Assembly: GCA_027314685.1 (NCBI GenBank)
Contig: DAHVAI010000107.1
Span: 1 to 18,847, forward strand
Source of the DNA: Nitrososphaerota archaeon
GTDB taxonomy: Archaea; Thermoproteota; Nitrososphaeria; Nitrososphaerales; CADDZS01
Length of the DNA stretch: 18,847 nucleotides
Direction: 5' to 3'
This document shows, piece by piece, positions 1-7,339 of this stretch (position 1 is the first letter of the stretch; each line of letters starts with the position of its first letter). The notes under the pieces were generated by a model, which did no database searches, was not told the origin of the DNA, and worked only from the letters and a program-made list of their open reading frames with translations. The position numbers were made by a program, and so were the translations under genes.

Positions 1-338
1 ATCTTGAGAAAATCGCAGAGGAGCAGCAGGCAGCACCGGCAGCTCCAGCACCAGCCAAACCAGCGGTAGGCGGAGCTAGACCCACCATTGGAACTCCAGT
101 CGGCGCGAAACCATCTGTAGGAACTCCTGCAGGCGCAAAGCCAACAGTCGGCTCACCAGTTGCTTCAAGACCTTCCGTCGGAGTTCCTGTCGGCAAACCT
201 ACAGTTGGAACTCCCGCGCAACCAAGCACTCAACAGCCAGCCGAGAACGCACCGGCTGCAAACACTGCGACATCGCCACCAACTCAGCCGTCTGGAAGAC
301 CAAGAATCGGCAAGCCGCTGACGGAAGAAAAATCCTAG
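1..338 (+). CDS. C-terminal end of an unidentified protein with Pro/Ala-rich, PxVG-repeat tail (partial, 5' end outside window)
   Basis: An open frame runs from the left edge (first full codon at position 3) to TAG at 336-338, giving 111 residues. The visible part begins with a short charged stretch (LEKIAEEQQ), then an Ala/Pro-rich linker. Seven motifs of the form [KR]P-x-[VI]-G follow, most spaced 10 residues apart, and the protein ends in a Ser/Thr/Gln/Pro-rich segment closing with GRPRIGKPLTEEKS. No catalytic domain is visible, so the identity of the protein cannot be given. The composition suggests a disordered, positively charged C-terminal tail on a folded protein encoded to the left. 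Its stop codon overlaps the stop of the convergent corA remnant by two bases inside a shared CTAG. Confidence 0.8.
   Translation, partial: LEKIAEEQQAAPAAPAPAKPAVGGARPTIGTPVGAKPSVGTPAGAKPTVGSPVASRPSVGVPVGKPTVGTPAQPSTQQPAENAPAANTATSPPTQPSGRPRIGKPLTEEKS
57..218 (+). repeat. Coding tandem repeat, about 10 residues per unit, consensus [KR]P-x-[VI]-G-x-P-[VA]-G-A
   Basis: Six consecutive units read KPAVGGA, RPTIGTPVGA, KPSVGTPAGA, KPTVGSPVAS, RPSVGVPVG and KPTVGTPA. A seventh, isolated core (RPRIG) lies near the C-terminus. The repeat is clear at protein level but degenerate at DNA level, with different codons for the same residues in each unit. That points to an old array kept for its protein sequence rather than a recent slippage expansion. 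Confidence 0.8.
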
Positions 339-1266
339 AACCAATGACGTTTTCTAAAGTACAGGAAAAGAATTCCTGCAGGCACGATAGAAGCTAACAT
401 AGTGAGCCAGAACATCGTATAGACACAAAAAAGTTGGGCGGGCCGGGAACTAGTGCTCCGGGCATCGGTATGTTCATTCCGTATATCGTGCCGATGACAA
501 CAGCCGGGATGGTCAGAGTTGATACCAGCGTGAGAATCGACAGCACATTGTTTGTGGTCTCGATACTGAGAATGTTGTCTGTGTCCTTGTAGATTTCGAT
601 CGTTTCCTTTGACTGCTCTAAGGTCTCCCAAGTCTTTTCAATGTGATCTACCACATCGCCAAAGTACTCTGACAGGGCCTCATTTCTGGCGAATCGCTGC
701 GATTTGATTGCTAGCTCAGCCAGAAGTCTGCGCATTGGCGAGATCATTCGCCTGAGATTTACGATTCTCCGGCGCTGGAAGCTAAGCTGCGCAAATGGAT
801 TGCTTCTCGTCAAACACCCGGTCGGAGATGTCTTCGAGGTTTTCCTCCACCTTCTGAAGGAACGGGAAGAGATTGTCTACGAGTGGGTCAAGAATCTGGT
901 AGATGAGGCGCGCAGATGATTTCTTAAGCGAATCTAGTTGTGCAGCGCTCTGTTGGTAATTCTGAAACAACTTCGTAACAGTATCTAGGTTTGGTTCGTG
1001 AATGCTTATGAGAAAATTATTGCCCAAGAAGAACGAAATCTGACTTGTGGTGATTCCAAGGTTGCTCTTGGCACTGACAGGAAAGTGGAAGAGGACGAAA
1101 ATATTCTCGTTATGATCGTCCATCTTCGAAAGCTTTCTCTTTGAAAGGCTGTCTTCGACGTTTAGCTGATGAAGAGAAAACTTTTGCGCGAGTGTCTCAA
1201 CCTCTTTTTTTTCGGGCTCTCGACATCGAGCCATTCGAGTCCATTGTGAGACAGTGATCTAATCAT
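335..1266 (-). pseudogene. corA: CorA-type Mg2+/divalent cation transporter, interrupted by three apparent frameshifts
   Basis: Three reading frames joined end to end give one CorA-family protein of about 310 residues, the usual family length. ATG at 1266-1264 overlaps the nth stop and opens with MIRSLSHNGLEWLDVESPKK, a typical CorA start with WLD. Frame is lost at A8 (plus-strand T8, 1205-1212), where one more A restores it. The next frame reads EVETLAQKFSLHQLNVED, then LFPFLQKVEENLEDISDRVFDEKQ. Frame shifts again near 790-810, where removing one base gives DEKQSFAQLSFQ. It continues through the GMN signature (YGMNIPMP) in the first of two C-terminal membrane helices. A third shift sits at a T6 run (plus-strand A6, 426-431), after which VYTMFWLTMLASIVPAGILF and the basic end YFRKRHWF follow. 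Either a decaying gene or, since two breaks are in homopolymers, sequencing indels in an intact gene. Confidence 0.85.
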
Positions 1267-1975
1267 GACCAGCCATACTCTTTCGAGCTTTTGAAGATGG
1301 CGCTTTTGCTCTAAACTTGGGGTTTGTTCTAGAATAGTAATCGCAAATTCTTCTCAACGGGCAGGTAGTGCACTTTGGATTTCTGGGCAGGCAAACACTC
1401 TGCCCGAATGTCACGAATAGCTCGTTTACAGCGAGCCAGTCCCTCTGTCCGTAGAGTTCCAGAAGCTCCTTCTCCGTATCTTCAGGATTCTTTGTATTCA
1501 CGATTCCTATCCTGTTTGATATCCTGTGAACGTGAACGTCAACCGGTATCGCCGGAAGGTTAAACCCGTAGACAAGAACGCAGCCGGCTGTCTTTCTCCC
1601 GACCCCTGGAAGCTCCAACAGCTTGTCATAGGTGTTTGGTACCTTGCCGTTGAACTTTGAATTAATTTCCTTTGAGGCCGCAATGATTTTCTTGGTCTTC
1701 CCCTTGTAGTAATTCACCGGCCGGATTATTTTGGCAACTGAAGAGTATCTTGCACTTGCGAGAGAATTCGCATCAGGATATTCCTTGAACAGGAGGTCTG
1801 AAACTTTCTCGGTAACCGGGTCTCTGGTCCTCGCAGAGAGAATCGTCGAAACCAGTATCCTGAACGGGTCTTCAGCCTTGTCCCTGATGTTCGAAAGGGC
1901 AGTCTTGAAGGAAACGCTCTTTCTCATTCCTTTTAGTGCTCTTCGAGCCTTTACCTTCTGGCCTTGAGACATCAT
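1259..1975 (-). CDS. nth: Endonuclease III (DNA glycosylase/AP lyase), Fe-S cluster type
   Basis: 238 residues. A base-excision-repair enzyme that removes oxidised pyrimidines and cleaves the abasic site by beta-elimination. The helix-hairpin-helix is at about 119-136 (LELPGVGRKTAGCVL), with the catalytic lysine at 128 and the catalytic aspartate at 146 in IPVDVHVHR. The [4Fe-4S] loop follows the C-x6-C-x2-C-x5-C rule with cysteines 195, 202, 205 and 211. The substrate-side motif LSARTRD (46-52) stands where bacterial Nth has LSAQATD. Two ATGs lie at the start (1975 and 1972); AGGA upstream is spaced 4 and 7 nt from them, so either is possible. The gene lies 6 nt after the cyclase stop, and its end overlaps the corA ATG, so it is the middle gene of an operon. 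The C-terminal 25 residues are basic and probably flexible. Confidence 0.95.
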   Translation of the reverse strand: MMSQGQKVKARRALKGMRKSVSFKTALSNIRDKAEDPFRILVSTILSARTRDPVTEKVSDLLFKEYPDANSLASARYSSVAKIIRPVNYYKGKTKKIIAASKEINSKFNGKVPNTYDKLLELPGVGRKTAGCVLVYGFNLPAIPVDVHVHRISNRIGIVNTKNPEDTEKELLELYGQRDWLAVNELFVTFGQSVCLPRNPKCTTCPLRRICDYYSRTNPKFRAKAPSSKARKSMAGHD

Positions 1976-1981
1976 AGAATC

Positions 1982-2653
1982 CTAGCTGTTTTCAATCGGG
2001 ACTGCCATAGCTCGCGCGGGCGAGCCATCACCACCCTGAAGTTTTATCGGAAGGCAGACAAAGAATATCCGTTTCCCAGCAAACTGAGCCAAACCATCAT
2101 TGAGCGATTCGATGATGTATATCCCATTTCTTAGAAGAGTCTTGTGCGCGACGGGTTCGGGCACGCCAAACTTTTCAACGCTCATGAAATCAATTCCGAC
2201 TGCCCTCACCTTCCTCGAAACAAGGTAGTCTGCCCCGCTAGCTGATAGATATGTGAAGTTCTTCCTCATCTTCTCGTCCTCCCAGAGTTTGCTGCATCCT
2301 GTATAGCAGATCACGATATCATCAGCCTGCACATTCCCCTCAAGTAACGGAGCAAGGTCCTGCTCCGTAATCCCGCTTCCAGTAGGCAGTCTGGAAAGGT
2401 CTGCAACATACGCCTCCCCAACGAACTTTGTAACCGGTATCTTTTCCAACGAAATTCCTCCTAGAACAAAGTGAATCGGAGCATCAACATGCGTGCCCGT
2501 GTGAGAGCCCAGCGCCAATCTGGTGAGGTTTACCCCATTTTTCTCGATCGTGGAGTAACTTTCAAAACAAGGCGCAGGATCTCCCGGATAGATCGGCATC
2601 CCATTTGCGAGGTTGTGCGTCAGATCCACTGCCTGCTCAAACTTGTACTTCAT
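1982..2653 (-). CDS. Cyclase / kynurenine formamidase-like metal-dependent hydrolase
   Basis: 223 residues, the usual length for the cyclase family (Pfam PF04199). The family hallmark H-x-G-T-H-x-D-x-P-x-H is present as HTGTHVDAPIHF at 51-62 and supplies metal ligands. The N-terminal VDLTHNLANGMPIYPGDP and the C-terminal GGDGSPARAMA are also typical. Members include arylformamidases that hydrolyse N-formylkynurenine and cyclases of other pathways. No tryptophan-degradation gene is nearby, so the substrate is open. It is the first gene of the operon with nth and the corA remnant. The ATG at 2653 has no Shine-Dalgarno site. A TATA-like box about 38 nt upstream fits a short leader. Confidence 0.9.
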   Translation of the reverse strand: MKYKFEQAVDLTHNLANGMPIYPGDPAPCFESYSTIEKNGVNLTRLALGSHTGTHVDAPIHFVLGGISLEKIPVTKFVGEAYVADLSRLPTGSGITEQDLAPLLEGNVQADDIVICYTGCSKLWEDEKMRKNFTYLSASGADYLVSRKVRAVGIDFMSVEKFGVPEPVAHKTLLRNGIYIIESLNDGLAQFAGKRIFFVCLPIKLQGGDGSPARAMAVPIENS

Positions 2654-2939
2654 GAATATGATCTAGGACGACAGCGTCTTACGCGTTTCTAAAACATGAT
2701 CCTACTATCAACTACCTAACCAAATTTTCATCCATACTGGTTGCTATGATACAGAATGCCCTATTCCTACGCTAGAATGTCAGTCTTATGTTTCAATTTC
2801 GTATTGAGCATTTGGAATTGGTGATAACAGAACCTAATAGATAGCATTGAAAGCTGGTCCAGGTACAGAGAAAATACAAACTGAACGCAACACGTGGACC
2901 TGATCTCAAAGCTGATATGTCACTTCTTTCCCGGAATGT
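2654..2939. other. Divergent intergenic region between the cyclase operon and the aldolase gene
   Basis: 286 bases, AT-rich, with no open frame worth calling and no RNA gene visible. It must hold promoters for both directions. The minus-strand TATA candidate is listed separately. On the plus strand the best TATA-like stretch is AAAATACAAA near 2873, but it is weak. A 6-bp inverted pair (GGTCCA near 2852, TGGACC near 2895) is noted without assigned function. Confidence 0.5.
2686..2695 (-). promoter_or_regulatory. Candidate TATA box for the cyclase-nth-corA operon
   Basis: On the minus strand this reads GTTTTAGAAA, resembling an archaeal TATA box. With usual spacing, transcription would start near 2665, giving a leader of about 12 nt before the ATG at 2653. 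Based on spacing and composition only. Confidence 0.4.
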
Positions 2940-3842
2940 TTGATCAATCAATTGAAATTCGAAGGCATCTGGTGCCCGATGGCTACGCCACTAAAAAAGG
3001 ACGGTAGTTTTGACTCTGCTACGACAAAGCGCTACGTGGATTATCTGATAGACGACGGAATAGACGGACTGTTTCCTCTTGGCACTACCGGCGAGTTTGC
3101 ATTGCTTTCGGACGGGGAGCGTAGAAAAGTCGCGGAGGCCGTCGTTGACCATGCCAATTCTCGCGTTCCGGTCGCAATCGGAGTATCAGACCCGTGCATA
3201 GAGAATGTGGTCAACAACTCGAGGGTTGCAAAGGACATCGGAGCGGACGCCGTCGTCGCTACTCCTCCTTACTTCTACACTGTGACTGACGAAGCAATCT
3301 ACGAATTTTACAAGACAATCTCAAAAAAAGTAGATCTGCCGCTGCTTGCTTACAACATTCCAGAGTGGTCGTACAACTACATTCCTCCAAGCATCGTAAA
3401 ACGCCTAGCTGACGAAAAATTGATCGCCGGATTAAAGTACACCCAGTACAACTTTCTTAACCTGCTAAAATTCCACGAAGTTACGAATGGAAAGATTGCG
3501 GTATTCACCGGCTCTGACGCGCTCACCTATTCAAATCTGGAATTCGGCGGCGCGGGCGCGGTCATCGGGATTTCAAATGTGATACCAAAGGAAGCTTCGA
3601 TGATCTACGACGAATACAAAAAGGGCAATCTAAAGAAAGCAAAAGACATCCAAGCAAAGGCCCTCCCAGTGATCGAGGCAATAGGTCTGGGAAAGTATCC
3701 GGCAGGTCTGAAAGAGGCGATGAAGCTTGTCGGAATGCCTGTGGGAGATGTAAAGCCTCCGTTGCTACCTGCAACTCGAGAAGAGAAAAAGCAGATCAAA
3801 GAGCTCTTGAGCCGGGCAGGTCTGATCAAAGCCAGATCCTAA
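2940..3842 (+). CDS. Class I pyruvate-type aldolase of the DapA / N-acetylneuraminate lyase / KDG aldolase family
   Basis: 300 residues, a full-length (beta/alpha)8 barrel. The family signature GTTGE lies at 48-52, the catalytic tyrosine is Tyr138 in AYNIPEW, and the Schiff-base lysine is Lys166 in AGLKYTQYN. Bacterial DapA has an arginine just after the YN-x-P motif that binds the second carboxylate. Here the sequence is YNIPEWSYN with no arginine, so true dihydrodipicolinate synthase is unlikely and a sugar-acid aldolase (2-keto-3-deoxygluconate aldolase-like) or lyase is favoured. The TTG at 2940 is chosen because the barrel starts at FEGIWCPMATPL a few residues later, no ATG lies between it and the upstream stop at 2913, and GGAA precedes it. 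Transcribed alone; its TAA overlaps the convergent zinc-protein stop. Confidence 0.85.
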   Translation: MINQLKFEGIWCPMATPLKKDGSFDSATTKRYVDYLIDDGIDGLFPLGTTGEFALLSDGERRKVAEAVVDHANSRVPVAIGVSDPCIENVVNNSRVAKDIGADAVVATPPYFYTVTDEAIYEFYKTISKKVDLPLLAYNIPEWSYNYIPPSIVKRLADEKLIAGLKYTQYNFLNLLKFHEVTNGKIAVFTGSDALTYSNLEFGGAGAVIGISNVIPKEASMIYDEYKKGNLKKAKDIQAKALPVIEAIGLGKYPAGLKEAMKLVGMPVGDVKPPLLPATREEKKQIKELLSRAGLIKARS

Positions 3843-4090
3843 ACTTTAGATATCTGCATGCGCCTAAACTGCTCGAGCGTAATCTCCTTTGACTTGATGA
3901 ATGCAATAATCCGGCGAGAGCTAAATTCGCACTTTTCGCAGATCCAGGCCGAACAGACTGCGCAGTATTTTACTTCCTTGACAGAAGTATCATCAAGCGT
4001 CAGCCTGCACACGTCGCAGACTCCTTGTGGCATTCTATTAGGGATCCGCAATGTGTCTCTTTGAGCTTTGTGCAGAAGCTCGCTAGTCAC
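3839..4090 (-). CDS. Small six-cysteine, probably zinc-binding protein
   Basis: 83 residues. Three C-x2-C pairs are visible: CDVC (25-28), CAVC (43-46) and CEKC (51-54). This spacing suggests a compact zinc ribbon or RING-like fold binding one or two zinc ions. No family is recognised. The C-terminus is basic (SSRRIIAFIKSKEITLEQFRRM) and may be helical. The GTG start at 4090 overlaps the end of the glycosyltransferase gene by 8 bases, suggesting translational coupling. An ATG at 4033, just before the first cysteine pair, is an alternative start and would give 64 residues. It is the last gene of the mscS-glycosyltransferase unit. Confidence 0.65.
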   Translation of the reverse strand: MTSELLHKAQRDTLRIPNRMPQGVCDVCRLTLDDTSVKEVKYCAVCSAWICEKCEFSSRRIIAFIKSKEITLEQFRRMQISKV

Positions 4091-5516
4091 TGTTATTGAT
4101 GGAATGGGTGCTAGCTTGTTTTTTGGGAGCCGCGCTTTCCATGTACCCGTCGGATGTCTCCTCGAACATTCTCTTCAGGGCTTCTACTGCATTCTCAACG
4201 TAGCACTGTTTTGCCATGCTCGCGCCATTCTCGCCCATCTTGATCGTCTTCTCAGGCGAGGCAAGCATGAGATCAAGTTTCCCTGCGCAGTCTGCGTAAT
4301 CTAGTGAATTGAATGTGTAGCCGTTCACCTCGTTGTGGACAAGTTCGGAAACGCCGGCCCCAATGCTGACCAGGCAGGCTTTCTTATGGAGCCAGCCTTC
4401 CACGGCGGTTAGGTTAAAACCTTCAAGCTTCGACGGGACGACCACTAGCTCTGACATTGAGTACAACGTGTTTAGCTCGTCGTGGTTCACGTGTCCTGTG
4501 AAAACGACCCTGTCATTCACTCCAAGCTCAGAGACAATATTTTCCAGATTGCTCCTCCAGTTGATCGATTTTGGATGGCCCAGCCCTCCCTTTGTGCTTC
4601 CTGTGAAGCTTCCGTTCCCAGCAAGCACAAGCTTTGCATTGGGATACTTGTTTGAAATTGAAGCTAGCGCCCTGATCGCGACATCCTGACCTTTTATCGG
4701 GTCCATTCTTGCAACCACAAGAAGAATTCTCTCGCCATTCTTCAGGGAGAATTTGGATTTGGTCTGCTCCATTGAGTTCTCCGAAGCCTGCGACCACTCT
4801 TTTTCGTCCAAGTATGGATACATCGCGTATGCTCTACCGCTGTAGCCTGCATGTATAAGGCCCTGCAGGTCTCTCTTTGTGCTTACGACGATCGAGTCAA
4901 ACCCCTCAATGCTCTTGACTACGAGTGTCCGGAGCCTGTCTGACACCTTTTCCAGGTCAAACGGTATGTGCCATCTAAGTATCGCAGGCGCAGAAGGACC
5001 TATCAGGTTCCCGACGTGTAGCTGTTGGAAATCATGTATCCAAAAGAGGTCGACGTTCTTCAACATCTCCAGCATTATCTTCGTGCAAAGCCAGTTGTAT
5101 CCGACGTAAGCTTCATACTCCTGAGCCTTGAAAGAGAGAGTTCCCAGGCCGTGTATCTCGTTCCAGATACCTTCCTTGAAATTGGCGTAGAGCGATAGTT
5201 GCTCTCTCTCAAGCCATACGTTGTAGAGACTTGCAATTCCTGCGTCAATACGCTCTGGCGATCCGGGGCCAAGAGATACCCAGGTTGGTTTGTCTATAAT
5301 CCCCTGATCTATCATCTGCTTCACGGCTGGGCGAAGCATCGTGGTCACACCGCCCGGACTGTAATCATAGTCAGCGCCCTCGACTAACTCGGAGAGCCTT
5401 ATCGCCTCAATATTGCCGGGATATTTTTCGAGAAGCTCATGATATGGTACTTTGAACCGTACAAGAGGGGTTTGTGAGTTGATGCAGAGCTTGAGCTTTC
5501 TTGCCAATTGAATCAT
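4083..5516 (-). CDS. GT-B glycosyltransferase resembling trehalose / trehalose-6-phosphate synthases
   Basis: 477 residues from ATG 5516. Two Rossmann-like halves are visible. The N-terminal half contains WIHDFQQLHVGN (159-170) and RWHIPFD (181-187), the pattern seen in trehalose-6-phosphate synthases and GT4 trehalose synthases at the acceptor-binding side. The C-terminal half has the GT4 nucleotide-sugar site: VARMDPIKGQD (268-278) and the E-x7-E motif EGFNLTAVE (365-373). It probably moves glucose from a nucleotide sugar to glucose or glucose-phosphate, making trehalose or a similar compatible solute; the exact product is inference. The frame stays open to a GTG at 5621, but that would overlap mscS by 71 bases, so the internal ATG is preferred although no Shine-Dalgarno site precedes it. 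Confidence 0.85.
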   Translation of the reverse strand: MIQLARKLKLCINSQTPLVRFKVPYHELLEKYPGNIEAIRLSELVEGADYDYSPGGVTTMLRPAVKQMIDQGIIDKPTWVSLGPGSPERIDAGIASLYNVWLEREQLSLYANFKEGIWNEIHGLGTLSFKAQEYEAYVGYNWLCTKIMLEMLKNVDLFWIHDFQQLHVGNLIGPSAPAILRWHIPFDLEKVSDRLRTLVVKSIEGFDSIVVSTKRDLQGLIHAGYSGRAYAMYPYLDEKEWSQASENSMEQTKSKFSLKNGERILLVVARMDPIKGQDVAIRALASISNKYPNAKLVLAGNGSFTGSTKGGLGHPKSINWRSNLENIVSELGVNDRVVFTGHVNHDELNTLYSMSELVVVPSKLEGFNLTAVEGWLHKKACLVSIGAGVSELVHNEVNGYTFNSLDYADCAGKLDLMLASPEKTIKMGENGASMAKQCYVENAVEALKRMFEETSDGYMESAAPKKQASTHSINNSD

Positions 5517-5550
5517 CACGTGTTTCGAATCAGATTTCGACTTTCCGTGC

Positions 5551-6471
5551 TTAGCTCCCCTTGGCTTGTGCCCCTTCTTTGAGCGCAGTAACCGATTTCT
5601 CAAGATCCAGGAGAATTGCACTTCTGGCGGGTGGTTCGTAAGCTCCTCTACAAACCGCTTCGATCACAACCACGACATCTGTAGGCGTGATGTTTTCGAT
5701 GTTGACGCTAACAGTTTCTGGCTTTGTAACCCAAGAGTTCTTCACAACTACTGTTTGGATCAGCTGGACTAGCGAACTTGAGTCAACCGGCTTTGCCACG
5801 TCATAACGGACCCTGACCAACCTTTCACTCGTCTTGTGATCTATTACTGAAGCTTGAATGACTGTGCTATTGGGTAGTCTGACCACTATGCCGTCATCAA
5901 GACGTACAGTTGTATAGTTGAGCCTGATATCCTCAACCACACCTGTATAGCCCGGAATAAGCAAGTTGTCCGAGAAGAATTTTGGCGGATATGAAGGAAG
6001 CGCAAACCCCCACTGCCAAGTTGAAAGCGTTATTCTCTCTCCGACGAGGAAGGGTCTGGATGTCAATATGAGCAAGCCCGCAAATATGTTCGAAAGTGTC
6101 TGCTGGCTAGCCAACCCGAGAACTAGACCAGTGAATGTGCCACTGGCGAGAAGATCAGTGCCAGATACACCAGCAATCGCGAGGACAACAAACGCGAGCA
6201 GTATGAAGCCGAAATACCTGAATGCGGTTGCTACAGTTGCGCCTCTTTCACTTCCAGATGTCTTTGTAATCAACTTTCGAAGTTCGCCTGCCACAGCGCT
6301 GATAGCAAGATAGCCCAAAACGATTGCGACCACTATTTTGATCGCGAGAGTCAGACTGAAAGGAAGCTGCACTGCAAAAAATGTGAGATAGTACAGAATC
6401 ACTATTCCTGCAATCACCAATACGATTGCTTGCAATATTTTCATGGATATTGTCTGTGCTTTTGTTTGCAT
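5551..6471 (-). CDS. MscS-family mechanosensitive ion channel
   Basis: 306 residues. Small-conductance mechanosensitive channels open under membrane tension and release solutes after osmotic downshock. Membrane helices are visible at about 12-33, 39-61 and 82-102, followed by the pore helix at 109-136 with the family pattern GTFTGLVLGLASQQTLSNIFAGL broken only by small substitutions. The soluble beta domain starts after RPFLVGERI. A hydrophobic-poor insert (WQWGFALPSYPPKFFSDN) interrupts the usual start of this domain. The ATG at 6471 is chosen over an in-frame TTG at 6486 because a TATA box ends 24 nt upstream, which fits a leaderless mRNA. It is the first gene of the unit with the trehalose-synthase-like enzyme, suggesting paired solute synthesis and release. 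Confidence 0.93.
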   Translation of the reverse strand: MQTKAQTISMKILQAIVLVIAGIVILYYLTFFAVQLPFSLTLAIKIVVAIVLGYLAISAVAGELRKLITKTSGSERGATVATAFRYFGFILLAFVVLAIAGVSGTDLLASGTFTGLVLGLASQQTLSNIFAGLLILTSRPFLVGERITLSTWQWGFALPSYPPKFFSDNLLIPGYTGVVEDIRLNYTTVRLDDGIVVRLPNSTVIQASVIDHKTSERLVRVRYDVAKPVDSSSLVQLIQTVVVKNSWVTKPETVSVNIENITPTDVVVVIEAVCRGAYEPPARSAILLDLEKSVTALKEGAQAKGS

Positions 6472-6494
6472 GGGGTGTAAGATCAACTTTTTCG

Positions 6495-6502
6495 TTTTAT
6501 AT
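6495..6502 (-). promoter_or_regulatory. TATA box of the mscS operon (leaderless transcript)
   Basis: The minus strand reads ATATAAAA, centred near 6498. The usual archaeal distance of about 26 nt places the transcription start at or one base before the ATG at 6471. The match in both sequence and spacing makes this the clearest promoter in the window. Confidence 0.65.
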
Positions 6503-6563
6503 CTTATCGTTATACGCGAAGGCAGACTAGTTAGTCTGAAACGCTCTTTAACATATCATAATG

Positions 6564-6573
6564 TTTAGATAAA
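6564..6573 (+). promoter_or_regulatory. TATA box upstream of the winged-helix regulator
   Basis: TTTAGATAAA, centred near 6568, predicts transcription starting near 6593. An ATG in frame with the regulator lies exactly there, so the transcript could be leaderless from 6593. Alternatively it has a 57-nt leader before ATG 6650. It faces away from the mscS promoter in a divergent region of about 100 bases. Confidence 0.5.
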
Positions 6574-6649
6574 TCTTCACGATAAATTCGTGATGTTGAC
6601 CGGATGTGGTAGTTGGCAAACGCCTAGTCGGGAGAAGGTCTGTCTAGAT

Positions 6650-7183
6650 ATGTATCGAGCCGCCTACGTGGTTCGCAACGAAAAGATAGCGATGCTGCTA
6701 GTCGATCCAATGCGCAGGACAATATTAAATCTCCTGGCGGACGACGCATACACTCAGTCCCAGATTGCTCAGGCAGTCGGGCTGACAGATGCATCGGTTG
6801 GCCACCACCTGAAGATCCTTGCGAATGCAAAGCTAGCGCGAGTTGTTCGTAGAGAGGAAGAATCTCATGGCATAATGCAAAGCTTCTATCGGTCAATTGC
6901 ACTGTGCATAGTCGTAGATACAAAACACATGTCAGATTCTATATCAAAATATTTTTTCCCGATCAATATAGAAAGAATCAGAGGAGCGATTGCATGCTTG
7001 GGAAAAGGAGGAAAGCGCTTCAAGAACATCAATACTCCTTTTGTGGAGAGCATTGCCGAGAAGCTTGTTCTTGCAATAGCAAGGGAAGCAGAGAAAATGG
7101 GGAGCAAGAAGGTAAATTCTGATAGGGAAACAGTTACAATTTCGATCTATGGCAAAGCTCTACAGAGCGTTTTGAAGTCCTAG
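6650..7183 (+). CDS. Winged helix-turn-helix transcriptional regulator (ArsR-like)
   Basis: 177 residues from ATG 6650. The DNA-binding domain covers about 13-80: LLVDPMRRTILNLL, then the two-helix motif YTQSQIAQAVGLTDASVGHHLKIL, then a wing with REEESHGIMQSFYR. This is the ArsR-like pattern common in archaea. The remaining 95 residues form an unrecognised effector or dimer domain that is not rich in cysteine, so metal sensing of the ArsR type is not indicated. The sequence AGAAGG lies 9-14 nt before ATG 6650. An in-frame ATG at 6593 (and GTG at 6590) sits at the predicted transcription start and would add 19-20 residues; both starts remain possible. As the first gene before an ABC exporter, it probably controls that exporter. 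Confidence 0.85.
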   Translation: MYRAAYVVRNEKIAMLLVDPMRRTILNLLADDAYTQSQIAQAVGLTDASVGHHLKILANAKLARVVRREEESHGIMQSFYRSIALCIVVDTKHMSDSISKYFFPINIERIRGAIACLGKGGKRFKNINTPFVESIAEKLVLAIAREAEKMGSKKVNSDRETVTISIYGKALQSVLKS

Positions 7184-7325
7184 AGAGATGATTGTTACTA
7201 TGACGGTATGTTTGCTAAATTTAACTTTGAACCCAAAGAGTTACACGCGCTCTTAGAAAACTGCAATTTTGTAAGGAAGACTGTCGGTTGCGAAGGGCTG
7301 GAAGCGCTGCGGGACAAATCTACTC

Positions 7326-7330
7326 AGGAG
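7326..7330 (+). promoter_or_regulatory. Shine-Dalgarno site deciding the ABC ATPase start
   Basis: AGGAG lies 9 nt before TTG 7340, the last start codon ahead of the conserved ATPase domain except the adjacent GTG 7343. The upstream in-frame ATG at 7208 has no comparable site. Confidence 0.5.
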
Positions 7331-7339
7331 ACGAATGAT

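Noticed and set aside
704..919. Plus-strand open frame of 71 codons
   Set aside because: It is the reverse of the corA coding sequence and has no domain or ribosome site.
335..1266. Programmed frameshifting as the explanation for the corA breaks
   Set aside because: Three shifts in different directions would be needed and no stimulatory structure is visible; indel errors or decay are simpler.
2852..2900. GGTCCA/TGGACC inverted pair
   Set aside because: Only 6 bp with a wide spacer; expected by chance in this length.
4333..4689. Plus-strand open frame of 118 codons
   Set aside because: It is a shadow of the glycosyltransferase gene, low in recognisable structure.
6593..6649. Lipoprotein-like start (MLTGCGSW) on the winged-helix regulator
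   Set aside because: The hydrophobic stretch is far too short for a signal peptide and a DNA-binding domain follows; the resemblance is chance.
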